Of a stretch of 64,000 nt of DNA, positions 20,215 to 30,603 are shown piece after piece. A program made the translations under genes and the position numbers. The notes under the pieces are model-generated. The model was not told the DNA's origin, made no database searches, and worked only from the letters and a program-made list of their open reading frames with translations. Position 1 is the first letter of the stretch. Each line of letters starts with the position of its first letter. Origin of the DNA: Catenaria anguillulae PL171 (taxonomy: Eukaryota > Blastocladiomycota > Blastocladiomycetes > Blastocladiales > Catenariaceae); NCBI GenBank assembly GCA_002102555.1, contig MCFL01000001.1:434001-498000 (forward strand), written 5' to 3'.

Positions 20215-21816
20215 TTACAGCCCAGAAAAGAATGACTCTTCAACCTTTGCCTTCTTTGGTTTCTTGGCCGCAAACACCTCGGCCTGCTTTTGGCGCTTCT
20301 TCTTGCGCTTCCGAGACTTGGCTGATCCGCCGTCATCATCGCTGCCATCCGTATCAGCGGCAGCTGCCGCCCCCTCGTCGTCGGACGCAACAAATACGGT
20401 CGCATGATCGAGCTTGGTATCGTGTTCCTCGTCCTGTGACTCCGAGTCAGTCTGCGGCGGAGGGGCAAAAGGCCCTTTCCGCTCTTTGGGTGATTCCGAC
20501 ATGTTGGTACCTTCTGTCTCGTCCACGTCCTCAAACTCGTCAACCGACTCCCACGAATCATCCGATGGAATCCCGCCAGCCGCCTCCTCGCCATTGTCAT
20601 CCACAGGTGCCTGCTCCTCATCGCTCCCGTCGCAGTCGTCCATGAACCCGAGCCCCAAAAACTTGACCGTGGCGTCATGCGACGACGACGCCAGCCATCT
20701 GCGATTGCGATCCACCGCCAGATTCTCAATCGGAAACTCTTCATGGTGCCCAATCACACCCAACAGCTTGTTGGGCAACACGGAACAAATCCGGACAATG
20801 CCGTCGCTCGACCCCGTCGCTACCACATCCTCGCCCAGCGGTACAATTGCATCCACGGACCCGGGATGTCCAGGAAACCGATCCATCATATCGCCCCACC
20901 ATCCCCACTTCCAAATCGACAAGGCGCCGTCGCCCTGGCCAACAACCACGCGCGACCCGCCGTGCAGCGGGGTCAAGCATTGCAGCTCGGTTTCCATGTT
21001 GTCCGAGCGGGCAATGATGTTGGACTTGCGAATGTCGTATACGGCGAGGTATCCATCGGCGCCAACAGACACGATGGTTTTCTTGTGCGGAACCCAGTGC
21101 AAGTCCGTGACGAGGTCTGATTCGTGTTCGTGCCACTCTTGGACAACGGATTTGGAGCGCAGGTCCCACACGCGCACGTCGCCCGTGTCCGAGCCGGATG
21201 CGATGAGCGATTCCGTGAGTGGAAGGAGAATGTTGATTGGGTCGCTGTAAATGGGAAGACAAAATGCATCAGCCTTCAGCATGGAACAATGGATCTCATG
21301 GCAAAGAAACGCACTCGTGAGCCTTGCTCTTCTTGAGCACAATCTGCTTGGTCGTCATGTCCATGACTTGAATCGACTTATCCGTGGACGCAGAGTACAA
21401 GTGTGATCCGTCGGCGTTGAATCGCACACATCGGACAGAGTCCTTGTGGTGTTTGGAGGCAAACAGTCGCTTGGTTGACGCATCCGTGTACTCGTAGCTA
21501 GGAAGAATCGGCAGCGTGAGTCGAATTGTGCACGCACACATGGCCCAGTCTTGCAAGTCCAAAGCGTACCAGTGGACCTGGCCCGTGATTGTGGACAAGG
21601 CGAGAATGTCGTTGTTTGGGTGGAAATGGAGAGAGAGTGGCAGCGTGTCCTTGAGTGAAATGGTCGGCCCTTGCGCAGAAAGCGACTCTGCTTCAGGATC
21701 CTCCTGCTTCTTGCTCTTGTTCTTTACCTTGTCCTTTTTCCCCTGCAGCCAAGAATAATCGAGCACAAGTCAGCTTGAGGTTCCGAAACGCGTGCCTAGA
21801 CAGCGGCACAAACCAT
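20215..21816 (-). CDS. JIP5: WD-repeat protein WDR55/JIP5
   Basis: Proposed exons 21816-21814 (ATG only), 21742-21570, 21497-21315, 21244-20215; 462 residues, all phases agreeing. WD repeats are visible: PLSLHFHPNNDILALSTITG, DSVRCVRFNADGSHLYSAST, IASGSDTGDVRVWDLRSKSV, DLVTDLHWVPHKKTIVSVGA, VVGQGDGALSIWKWGWWGD and LASSSHDATVKFLGL. The C-terminal 130 residues are acidic, then Lys-rich (SRKRKKKRQK), and end in FFSGL. WDR55/Jip5 works in nucleolar ribosome biogenesis. The start codon is inferred: the second exon opens in frame with GKKDKVKNKSKK and no ATG, and the nearest upstream ATG is directly followed by a GTTTGT donor. It is divergent to the Rpr2-type gene. Confidence 0.8.
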
Positions 21817-22120
21817 TGTGGTTCGAGTATCGTAATGGCAGTATCGGCAGCCACTGGCAAATGTTCATGGAACACTATTGCATTCGTGCATTCATGGCTA
21901 CAACTTGCATCGCCACAAGCCTCTGGGTCAGCTGTTGAGCGTATTGGATTGGCATGTGAGAGGCGCGAAGAAGAAGTGGCAAGGGGCCTTCACAATCACA
22001 TGATATCACCCGATGCGTTTCCATGTCCACCAGCCATGGCAGCAGCGGCCATCCGACTTTCGAGGGGAAAGCTCCCATTAGCGACAAGAATGAAACCCCA
22101 ATGCAAAAACTGATTGCAAC
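21817..22120. promoter_or_regulatory. Divergent promoter region, WDR55 and Rpr2-type genes
   Basis: The 304 bases are shared by two genes of non-coding RNA and ribosome metabolism. No motif was singled out. Confidence 0.4.
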
Positions 22121-22825
22121 ATGTCCTCATCAACTCCTGACTCTGCCTCCTTGGCTGCCGACCAAGTCCGGCGCCTAGCCTACCTGCACGACGCCGTCGA
22201 GCTCTACTCGCGGTCCTCCCCAGCACTTGCGGCCTGGTACGGCCTCCAGTTTGTCGAGCGGGCACACGACGACGGCATTGCGCTCAACGATGCCGTCACC
22301 AAGACCATCTGCACCAAGTGCGGGTCGCTCCTGGTGCCCGCAGTGACGAGAAGCGTGGAAATGCGGGGCAAGGGGAAAGGATTAACGGTGCAGCAAGAGT
22401 GTTGCCGGTGTAAGCAAAGGGTTGTTGTGCAAGGAAAGGTGGCCAAGTCGGACAGGAAGCGTGTGGCGGTTGTGGGAAACGCGAGCGGGTCGGGGGCAAA
22501 GACCAAGGCGGTCGGAGCAGGCAAAGCTACGACAGGGAAGGTGGCGAAGTTAAGCAAGGCAGAAAGTGTGCCCGTATCCACCTCAAAGTCTGGTTCAGGG
22601 GCAAAAGTACCAACAGTTGTCAGCAAGCAGCAGGTACCGACAGGATCCAAGGGCAAGGGCAGGGGCAAGGCGGTCGAGCAAAATGTCGTGCAGGATGACG
22701 ATTCGGCGAGCCGGCGCAGCATGAGTAAAAAGAAGAGCACGCTGCGTGGGTTGCTGTCGCTGCAAAAGAAGAATGAGGCCGATTCAAAGTCGCTATCACT
22801 CAACGATTTTTTGTCCAACTTGTGA
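22121..22825 (+). CDS. RNase P/MRP zinc-binding subunit, Rpr2/Rpp21/Snm1 family
   Basis: Single exon, 234 residues. The N-terminal half fits the family: a helical start (VRRLAYLHDAVELYSRSS), a second helix, then KTICTKCGSLLVPAV and QQECCRCKQRVVVQ, giving two CxxC pairs for one zinc ion. The family binds the RNA of RNase P or RNase MRP and helps process tRNA and rRNA precursors. The C-terminal half is a lysine-, glycine- and serine-rich tail, longer than in yeast Rpr2. It ends in a compact segment (LSLNDFLSNL). I cannot decide between Rpr2 and Snm1. Confidence 0.8.
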   Translation: MSSSTPDSASLAADQVRRLAYLHDAVELYSRSSPALAAWYGLQFVERAHDDGIALNDAVTKTICTKCGSLLVPAVTRSVEMRGKGKGLTVQQECCRCKQRVVVQGKVAKSDRKRVAVVGNASGSGAKTKAVGAGKATTGKVAKLSKAESVPVSTSKSGSGAKVPTVVSKQQVPTGSKGKGRGKAVEQNVVQDDDSASRRSMSKKKSTLRGLLSLQKKNEADSKSLSLNDFLSNL

Positions 22826-22909
22826 TATATTTACATAAATGTACACGATACCCTCGTTTTCTCTAGCTTGTGTATATGAAGGCGGAGTATATTGAGGAAG
22901 AGCACACAT

Positions 22910-24208
22910 CTATGGCGATGACGGATACACCCAACTCCCACTTCGACTCCCACTTGCGCTCCTTTCCCCACCTGCCCCTGCTCCAATCAACCTCCGTGCC
23001 CTGGCCGACCTGGACGAGCCCCTCGTGACTGGGGGCCGCAACCAATCCTTGATCGAATCCATGGCCCTTGCCGACATCTCAATCAAGTACCAATCTACAA
23101 TGATTTCTGCAAGCACAAAAGGCTCAATCCCGGCCACGAGTCTGCGCCATGGCAACACCTCGAGCCCCAACTGCGCCCGCCACACGGCCACCCGCGGCGC
23201 ATGTACAGCCATTTTTGCAATGAGCGGCGGGACCCATGCTTCCAGCAACAGCAGCGCAAGTCCTGGCGGCGGTGGTACAACCGGCGCATGTGGCTGCGAC
23301 GCCTTTGGCCTCTGCTCGCGCGACTTGACCATGGCCATGCGTGTTGCAGTGACAAGCAATTGCTCGGCGGAATCGATAAGCTCGTGCGCGGCCCACCAAA
23401 TGAGATCCGGGTGTGGGTCAGGGCCCGACCCGAGTTGGTACGATGTAAATGGAGCCAGGATCATGGTTGCATACGACGCGGGCGTGAGCGATGGGCCAGG
23501 GTGGCCGAGGTGGCGAAGCATGGAGGTGTGGCGGAACGGGTAGGCGAGGTAACGGGCAATGCGTGGTCCAAAGAAGCGGGCCAGTGGAGGGATGTGTGGC
23601 TGGCGGGGTCGAGACGACGAGGACGAGGGCGTGGTCGACGCGTCGGGCGCAAAGGTGCGGGCAAGAGTCGAGAGGATGGCGGTTTGGGTGTCATTGGAAG
23701 ATGTACTGCGATGTCGGCGGCGGCTCCTTGAAGCCGAAGATGTGGAAAAGGATGCGCTGGATGAGGATGGAGCGTTGGCGTTGAGATGCAAGGCAATCAG
23801 CGTCGCCGGCCACAATGTTGACTCGAGAAAAGATGCAACCATGGCCGGGCGCGCCGCCGATGGGAATCGACCGGACGGCGCAACAGACACCGCAGCATTT
23901 GCTGGCACGGACCGAAACGCGATGGCAAACCAGGACGGCGACTGCCACACGCTCATGTGCAGGCGCCACGCATCGAGCGGCCAGGTGAGTATTGACTGGA
24001 TGGAGATGAAGCCAAGGCCGAGAGCGAGGTCGTGGGATCGGCGGGGAGGGTCTGTCTGAGCGCCAATACCCGCGGCCATGACGCCGATTGTTGTGAGGAC
24101 GGAATTCTGTGCGTTGATGAGGCGCACTTCGCGTTGTTCCGCGTCCGAGGCGGCGTCCGAGTCGACGCTGTCGGCCGCAGACTGGTACAGGTTCGAGTCG
24201 CGGGCCAT
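22910..24208 (-). CDS. Unknown protein, possibly a divergent mitochondrial-carrier fold
   Basis: Single exon, 432 residues from MARDSNLYQSA. Several hydrophobic segments alternate with Ser/Pro-rich linkers. Two places recall the carrier signature P-x-D-x-x-(K/R). One is LTWPLDAWRLHMSV after a helix beginning LALGLGFISIQ. The other is a weaker YPFRHTSMLRHLG preceded by ARYLAYPF. Spacing and the degenerate motifs are reminiscent of outer-membrane carrier relatives such as Ugo1/SLC25A46, but this is inference from short patterns. A central Ser/Arg-rich insert (SASRSRRRHRSTSS) and an Arg-rich tail add to the divergence. It converges with the Rpr2-type gene, 84 bases apart, and is head to head with MIA40. 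Confidence 0.45.
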   Translation of the reverse strand: MARDSNLYQSAADSVDSDAASDAEQREVRLINAQNSVLTTIGVMAAGIGAQTDPPRRSHDLALGLGFISIQSILTWPLDAWRLHMSVWQSPSWFAIAFRSVPANAAVSVAPSGRFPSAARPAMVASFLESTLWPATLIALHLNANAPSSSSASFSTSSASRSRRRHRSTSSNDTQTAILSTLARTFAPDASTTPSSSSSRPRQPHIPPLARFFGPRIARYLAYPFRHTSMLRHLGHPGPSLTPASYATMILAPFTSYQLGSGPDPHPDLIWWAAHELIDSAEQLLVTATRMAMVKSREQRPKASQPHAPVVPPPPGLALLLLEAWVPPLIAKMAVHAPRVAVWRAQLGLEVLPWRRLVAGIEPFVLAEIIVDWYLIEMSARAMDSIKDWLRPPVTRGSSRSARARRLIGAGAGGERSASGSRSGSWVYPSSP

Positions 24209-24572
24209 TGGCTTCTTGATTCTGAGACTGCGTGCGTGCGTGCCAAGTATTGGGAAGATGCTTTAGCTTCGAGTGTGTCACTGTCGCCTCACTGAGGATC
24301 ATGCATTTCTTGATTTACACTTGAATGATGGGATGGAACGTTACCTAAAGGCCTCCGAAGCATTCGGAAATACGAAGGAAGCGGGCTGCCGATCGGACGA
24401 AGTGCGACATCAGCAAACATTTCCGTCGCTGTCGCTGTCGGCCCAACTCCGAAACCGATCCGCTCAATTACTCATCTCTTCCTCTGTAAATAAGTATCTC
24501 TCTTCCAAAGACAAGGGCATCCCATGTAACATACAAGCATCACAATCACATCGACAAAAGCATCCATCAGCA
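24209..24572. promoter_or_regulatory. Divergent promoter region, unknown gene and MIA40
   Basis: The 364 bases include a GCCGATCGG element at 24388-24396, identical in its core to sites in other divergent gaps. Confidence 0.45.
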
Positions 24573-25049
24573 ATGTCATACACTCGGGTCGAAGACAATA
24601 AGGACACCGTCACCTTCATCACCAAGGAAGATCTGGACCAGCTCTCCTCGAGCCCCTCGGCCAGCGCCGAATCCCAAGGCGCCGTCTCGGCCTCGGGCGA
24701 AATCAACTGGGACTGCCCCTGCCTTGGCGGCATGGCCTACGGCCCCTGCGGCGAGCAGTTCCGCGACGCCTTCTCGTGCTTTGTCTACTCGGAAGAGGAT
24801 CCCAAAGGCATTGACTGCGTCGAAAAGTTCCAAGCCATGCAAGAGTGCTTCCGTCAGTACCCTGAGGTGTATGCCGAGGAGCTCAAGGATGAGAATGACG
24901 AGCCCACCGAGGTGTCGAGCGACGCTGCTCAGTCATCACCTGCGGAACCAGAGACTACGGCCAGTGAAGCATTGCCCGTGGCTGATCCGACCGCCGACGC
25001 CGTACTGGATGCGGAAGAGCCGACCACCACAAGCCCATCGTCGGCGTAA
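24573..25049 (+). CDS. MIA40: Mitochondrial intermembrane-space import oxidoreductase MIA40
   Basis: Single exon, 158 residues. The redox-active CPC motif ([10 protein letters not shown]) is followed by a twin CX9C fold: [12 protein letters not shown] and [12 protein letters not shown]. An acidic Ala/Ser/Thr-rich tail ends the protein. MIA40 oxidises and traps small cysteine proteins entering the intermembrane space. Like animal CHCHD4, it has no N-terminal targeting sequence or membrane anchor, in contrast to yeast Mia40. The start at 24573 directly precedes the conserved N-terminal TFITKEDL; an upstream in-frame ATG (24273) would add non-protein-like sequence. The Kozak context is ordinary. 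Confidence 0.92.
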   Translation: MSYTRVEDNKDTVTFITKEDLDQLSSSPSASAESQGAVSASGEINWDCPCLGGMAYGPCGEQFRDAFSCFVYSEEDPKGIDCVEKFQAMQECFRQYPEVYAEELKDENDEPTEVSSDAAQSSPAEPETTASEALPVADPTADAVLDAEEPTTTSPSSA

Positions 25050-25269
25050 TGAATGAATGACCTGGCGTGTATTTGAGGATCATGTTGCCTGGACCCGTGC
25101 TCATCGACTCGAATCATGTTCGATGCGTCGACGGAGCTCAGTAGTTAGCCCTTATCACTCTATATTTTTGATACATTGTATATTGATATCGTTTAGCTAG
25201 CTGGGTCGTGCGATTTTTCAAGCAAAATATCCCACACTCACTCGCTCACTCTCTCAAGTCTGGACTTGC

Positions 25270-27864
25270 CTAGCTTGCCTCCTGCTCTTGCCTCGGTTGT
25301 AGCTGCTGCTGCTGGGCGAGCACGTCTGCAACGCTGGTTGCCAGTCCTGTGGGACTCGCGCTCGTGCTTGGCGACGATGACAGTGATGGGCTGAGCGTTC
25401 GGCTGCCGGACCGACTCCCATTGACGGTCCATGCGGAATCCTTGACGCCGCCCTTGCCGTCGCCTCGCTTCAATACTCCAGGCTCGCTTGCTCCGTCCTC
25501 GTGCTCCTCACCCGCTTCCTCCATAACTGTCCACGTACTCCCAGGCTCACCTGCTCCACTTGCATATACGCCCGGATTCCGCCACGCTGCCTCCCGATCC
25601 GCCAAACTCACGGCAGTTCTGTTTTCATCCGCCAACCCACCAGCGCTCGCGCCAAAGATGGGTAGTCCTCTCCCTCTTGCGCTTCCCAGAGACGACGCCG
25701 AACTTGCACTTGAACTCTTTCTGATGACTCCGTTCCTAAGCTTGCTCCACAGCCTCGAGAACAAGCCTGCGCCGACCTTGACGACGGCCGCATCCATATC
25801 CTCCTCGGTGGGCTCTGTGCCAACGTCGCATTCCAACTGCAACTGCCGCAACGGCTCGATCCCACCCCTTGTCACCCACGCATCCTGCATGACATCGTGC
25901 AACACAATGCGCTTTGCAGGATCCTTTTCCAACAAGCCGGCCAGCAAAGACTTCAACTCGCTCGAAATACCCACTTGGTCAAACTCGGGCTCCTCGTTGG
26001 CAATCACCTGATACAACTCCATCAAATGCGGCGCCTCAAACGGCGTGTGCCCGTGCGTCAAGCAGTACAGTGTCACACCCAAGCACCACACGTCAAGTGC
26101 GCGGCCGTGAATCTGGACGGCCGACGGGTCGCAGCATTCAGGTGGGGTAAACGCGGGCGATGCGGTGCGAATGGGCATGTGGTCGTCGACCGACGTGTCG
26201 TCCGAACACATGTGCGCAATACCAAAGTCCGAGATTTGTGCGCGGTCGTCGTGCGTCAGAAGAATGTTTTCAGGTTTGAGGTCGCAGTGGATGACGCGTT
26301 GCGAGTGGACTGGAGTGGAGACGTGGGTGATTGAGTCGGCGTGACGGTGGGAAGCGCGATGTTGAAAATTGAAGTCAGATGATGTACGTACGATACTCAA
26401 GGCCGAGGACAACATCCCGAAAGTATTTCCAAGCTTGATCTTCTGGGAATGGCTCCACTCGTTCGCCCATGGTGAGTGACATGATTGGTCTCGCGCACAG
26501 CTCAAACACTGCAAAACGACGCAAGTCCACAGACAGTGAGCATTGAGGATAGGTCGTCCGGGTTGCTCCACTCCCGTACCCATGTACAAGTTATCCTCGT
26601 CCTCGTCATCCAACACCTCCAACAAGCTCGTGACATTGGGGTGACCCAAACTCAGCTTTTTGAACACGGCCACCTCGTGCCGAATATCGTGCTTGTACCC
26701 ATTCGAGTCGGCAGAGCACACAGCCTTGAGCCGAAACCTCCGCTTGAGCCGCGACTTTGAGATAATTTTGCACGCATACTCGTTTTCGTCTTCGACATTG
26801 TACACCCTGACCACTTTTCCATAACTGCCCGCGCCAATCTCATCCAAAATCAAGTACTGGTTAATCAACAACGACCCGGCATCAGGTTGATCAACCAACG
26901 CCGACGGCGGCGTCACGAGCCCGGGTGTCGAGTGCCTGCGCACATCATGCAAGTTCAAGCTCGACAGCTCACCACTGCACATGTCAACGGGCGAACTGGC
27001 CATGAGCCGCGGCGACTCGACCGACGATTTGCGCACGAGAAACGTCTCCTTGACTGGCGAGGGGCACCGCAGCGAGTGCGGTGAGGCGCTGCGGATCGAC
27101 GCGGCGGGCGACCCGGATCGGCGGCTGGACATGTGTGGGTGTTGCTGGTAGCCCTCGGAGGGAGAGCGCAAGCGCAGTTGCTTCTTGGGTGATGAGACTT
27201 TGGCGGGGCTCAGCCGGGCGGCAAGTGCCGAGGGAGAGAGCGGGTTGAGCGAGTTGAAGCGCGAGTGTGGCGGCGGAATGGCTGCAGACTGGGACTGTTG
27301 CTGCTGCTGGTGCCTCAGCTGCTGGTGCAGATTGCGAGACCCTTGGAAGTGACGAGGCGCGTCTGGTGTAGCGGATCGCATGGGCGAGCTGGAGCGTGAA
27401 ATGGCAGGTGAAGATGGAAGCGACATGGATTGGATGGATTGCGTCAGTTTCGCGACCCAATTCCCACGCGAGCTTGACGACTTTGATGAAGCTGGCGACC
27501 ACGGTGGTGGTGGTGCGTTATTGCGCAGCGGCGAAGATGGTGACGAGCTGGTTGGAGATGACGACGTGGCCATCCGCCGCGCCTGATGCGGATTGAGGCG
27601 CACGGATGGTGATCGCGAGGATATGGATGGTGGTGTTTGAGGTAATGGTATACTCGCCGCTTTGCGCGGCGTACTTGGAGTCGAGGCCAAGTGAGCTGGC
27701 GCCGGCGCGCTGGGTGTTGTCGGCGACGACGCAAGACCCGGCGCACGCCCCATGGCGGCCGTGGGAGCCGTGGTGTCGCTCATTGAAATTTCTACTTCTA
27801 TTGCACCGAGTGGCAGTGCATTCGAGAGTGGTGCGATGATCGGTTGGTGAAGTGTTGTGGACAT
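25270..27864 (-). CDS. Ser/Thr protein kinase, CaMKK / SNF1-activating (SAK1) type
   Basis: Exons 27864-26580, 26508-26392, 26309-25270, 813 residues. The first 330 residues are Ser/Pro-rich. Kinase domain about 335-660: glycine loop [13 protein letters not shown], VAIK-like [14 protein letters not shown] followed by a basic insert typical of CaMKK, EHE-like [37 protein letters not shown], a [11 protein letters not shown] activation segment and [19 protein letters not shown]. The order and the PEDQAWKYFRDVVLGLEYLH stretch fit CaMKK/Sak1/Tos3 kinases, which phosphorylate SNF1/AMPK. The catalytic loop reads HCD rather than HRD. The last 150 residues are low complexity. Another in-frame ATG exists at 27951; 27864 is chosen because the extension is not protein-like. 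Confidence 0.85.
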   Translation of the reverse strand: [864 protein letters not shown]

Positions 27865-28447
27865 TTTTTGTTTTTGGGAACAGGTGATGGTGGGTTCAGG
27901 TGAGTTGCCGCTGGCAAGCCAACGCGAAGTCGAGCAGAGGGGTAGGTGCAAGATGACACACGCGGCAACCGGCCAGGTGCGTCCAGGGATTTAAAAAAGG
28001 GGGCAAGTGGTATTATGCGAGCCCCCTTGAAGACATGTGGCACTGATTCACACATTTGGAAAGAGGATTTTGCCTCGGGTCTGCCAAATGTGAGATCGTT
28101 AGCAACGGAGAATCGACGCGTCCCACAGTGGCACCTGCGAACAGAAATTCCGATCCGTTCACTTCTTTCAAGTTGCCGTATGTATGTAGCACAAATCATG
28201 GTCCCACCACCTGCCAAATCGGGTTAGGCCTGGTGGCATTTGAAGAATTGAGCTCAATAATAAGTACACAACACTCCCATATCCCAGCCGTCGACGAGGT
28301 CCAGAACCGGCTGTCGGCTCTGCCTCTCCCACACATGGTGGCAGCATGAGGCAATCGCAGATGTGTCCCACAATACAAGAATGGAAATGAAATAGATGTA
28401 GATTCATGCACTCTATATTGATTGAAATGATCCATCCACCCACATGA
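27865..28447. other. Intergenic, no gene seen
   Basis: This is the kinase promoter region and the EDEM 3' flank, 583 bases. No element was recognised. Confidence 0.4.
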
Positions 28448-30603
28448 TTACCTGTCCAAGACGGGCTTTTTAAAGTATCCCCAATCCCGAATCCACCTCG
28501 TTCCCTTTCCATCCGGCTCTGCAAGTGAATACAGATTCTTGACCACCCTATACTCGACCGCATCACACTGTTCCCGGCTCCACTTGATCTTTTCCCGCTG
28601 CCATTGGTACTCATCGAGTGGATCCTTGTCGGATAGTGGCGGGTCTCGGATTGGGAATTGGTCACGAGATTGTCGGGATAGGTTTGGTAAAACGGGAAGC
28701 GGGTGAGCCTCGGTCGTGTAGACCCATTCTGGTCCGTTGAACTCGTTGTCCGGGTCAAAGAGGAGGTACAAATACTTGAGCGTCTCGGAGAGGAAGAATG
28801 ATTCTTGTCTATCTTGAAGTTCCAGGTTCTCGACATTGCGAATGCCAGCGAATCCGCATTCGGTCCGAGTACTAGTTCAAGTGCGCAACAACAAAATGTC
28901 TCTGGACATGTTAGGATGACAAAAGGAAAATCGGACAGGCAGCAAGCAAAGGACGAATCGTACAAGTCAAACATACGCTTCATCAACTCAAAACCAGCCT
29001 CAATCATGCCTGGATCCTTCGTCGCCTGATAAACGGCCAGCATGGACTCGATATGCTCTGGCCGCTGCGGCCAATCGCGCGACTCGGTGAACGACCAATA
29101 GTTGACGTTGACGAGCTCGGGCAAGAACGGTAACACGCTGACCAGCTGCGACATCCTCTCCATCATGCCTGTTGCCCGAAACACGTCCCCTGCCAACACT
29201 TGCAACCCGGCCCAAAATGCTTGCAGGGACGAAAACGTGGGTGAATTGACCGTACCGGACTGCATATTGACCAGAATGTGCCACCCGTTGTAATTTACAT
29301 GCCGCTCCACGGCCGTGTACGAATCGATAAACAGCTGGTACCAGAAGGGATCGTGGAACACGAGATACGTTTTCAAAAAGTACTCAAACGCCGAGTCCAT
29401 TGCGCCCGCAATGCCCGACGCCGTTGCAGTCCATTCTTGCGTCAGGGAATCAATGTGGTTGCCCAGCAGGTCGTACGAGCTGCGCTTGCTCCAAATGACG
29501 CGCGCAGCGCGTTTGGCGGCTTGCATGTAGGTCGAGTCGTTGGTGAGGTGCGACAAGTAGCCGAATTCGAGCGACAGCGACAGTGCGCAGGCAGTGCACA
29601 CGACGGGGGTTTCGCCAATGGGAACGCCATACCGTAGGTTGACGGTTCCGTAAGGAATGCCGGATGCGGGAGTGAAGGCCCACATAAGGCGCTTGCCGAG
29701 ATCTTCGGCGAGGGGAAGAAGTTTGCCGGAATAGACGCCTTTGAGCTTGCGCTCGGCAATGACGTGAGCGGAGAGAAGTCCTCTGAGGAGAGAAACGAAA
29801 ATGCCGCGCACGGGTAAGAATTCAGACAGGGACGAGTTCAACAAACGAGAGGAAGCATGTGTACCCAAGGATGCGAATGTTGGTTTCAAAGAGGGAAACG
29901 TTGGTATCAATGTCAAAGTTGCGGATTCTCTCGATGATGGTGATGGTGCGAGCAAACTCGGACCATTCGCCCATGATCTGCCAACGAGCAGCCAGAACAA
30001 CAGGAGTGAGAACGGAAAACCATGGGAGCGACACATGAAAGAAGGGACGTACTGCGAGAGTATCGGCTGCGTCGATGAGTGTGATAAAGATGTTCCCGTG
30101 GACCTTTTGGCCTTTACATGAAATGGGTGCGAGTTCGTCGTGAGGGTACCCATGCAGGAGGTAGTTGTTCCATGCGTGAAAGAACATTTCCTTGACGAGA
30201 TCTCTATACACGGGGAAGAATATGAGAATGCAATCTTCCGCCACGGTTGGAAGAGGGCGAATCCGTTGGGGTACTACTTTGCGAGCGTCGTGTTGACTGG
30301 CCCATGACCACCGCGGGTGCGGAAAATGGTCTCGTTCAAGCCAACAATGGTCGATTTTGTAAAGGGATCCCATTTAGAATGCGTGTACGCATCGAGCGGA
30401 TCGGGAAAGTCATAACTTCGCTTGACGTGCGAGGCCTGTGGAGCCTTGGAAGAGGAAGCGTTGCCCCTTCGATGGTTTGCTGGAGATCTTGCGTTGGCGC
30501 GACGAGCGAGGATCAAATCGAGGCAGCAAAAAGTTGCGGCAAAGACCAGGACAAGTATGAGGAGGAAGCGCAGTGTGTTTGCCATGGTGGAGATGACGAG
30601 CAT
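28448..30603 (-). CDS. MNL1: ER degradation-enhancing alpha-mannosidase-like protein (EDEM/MNL1), GH47
   Basis: Exons 30603-30278, 30203-30053, 29977-29865, 29782-28964, 28871-28448; 610 residues, every junction in phase. A signal anchor lies at the N-terminus (LRFLLILVLVFAATFCC). GH47 motifs follow: KEMFFHAWNNYLLHGYPHDE, LIDAADTLAIMG, FETNIRILGGLLSAH, GETPVVCTACALSLSLEF, TFSSLQAFWAGLQVLAGD, TRTECGFAG, ESFFLSETLKYLYLLFD and VYTTEAHPLPVL. EDEM proteins trim mannose from misfolded glycoproteins in the ER and mark them for degradation. The acidic catalytic positions of the fold appear present. No KDEL-type signal is seen; retention probably comes from the membrane anchor. An alternative start, 18 bases downstream at 30585, would put the anchor right at the N-terminus. 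Confidence 0.9.

Noticed and set aside
25349-26011. Plus-strand frame of 220 codons opposite the kinase gene
   Set aside because: Antisense shadow of the conserved kinase C-terminus, with no family resemblance.
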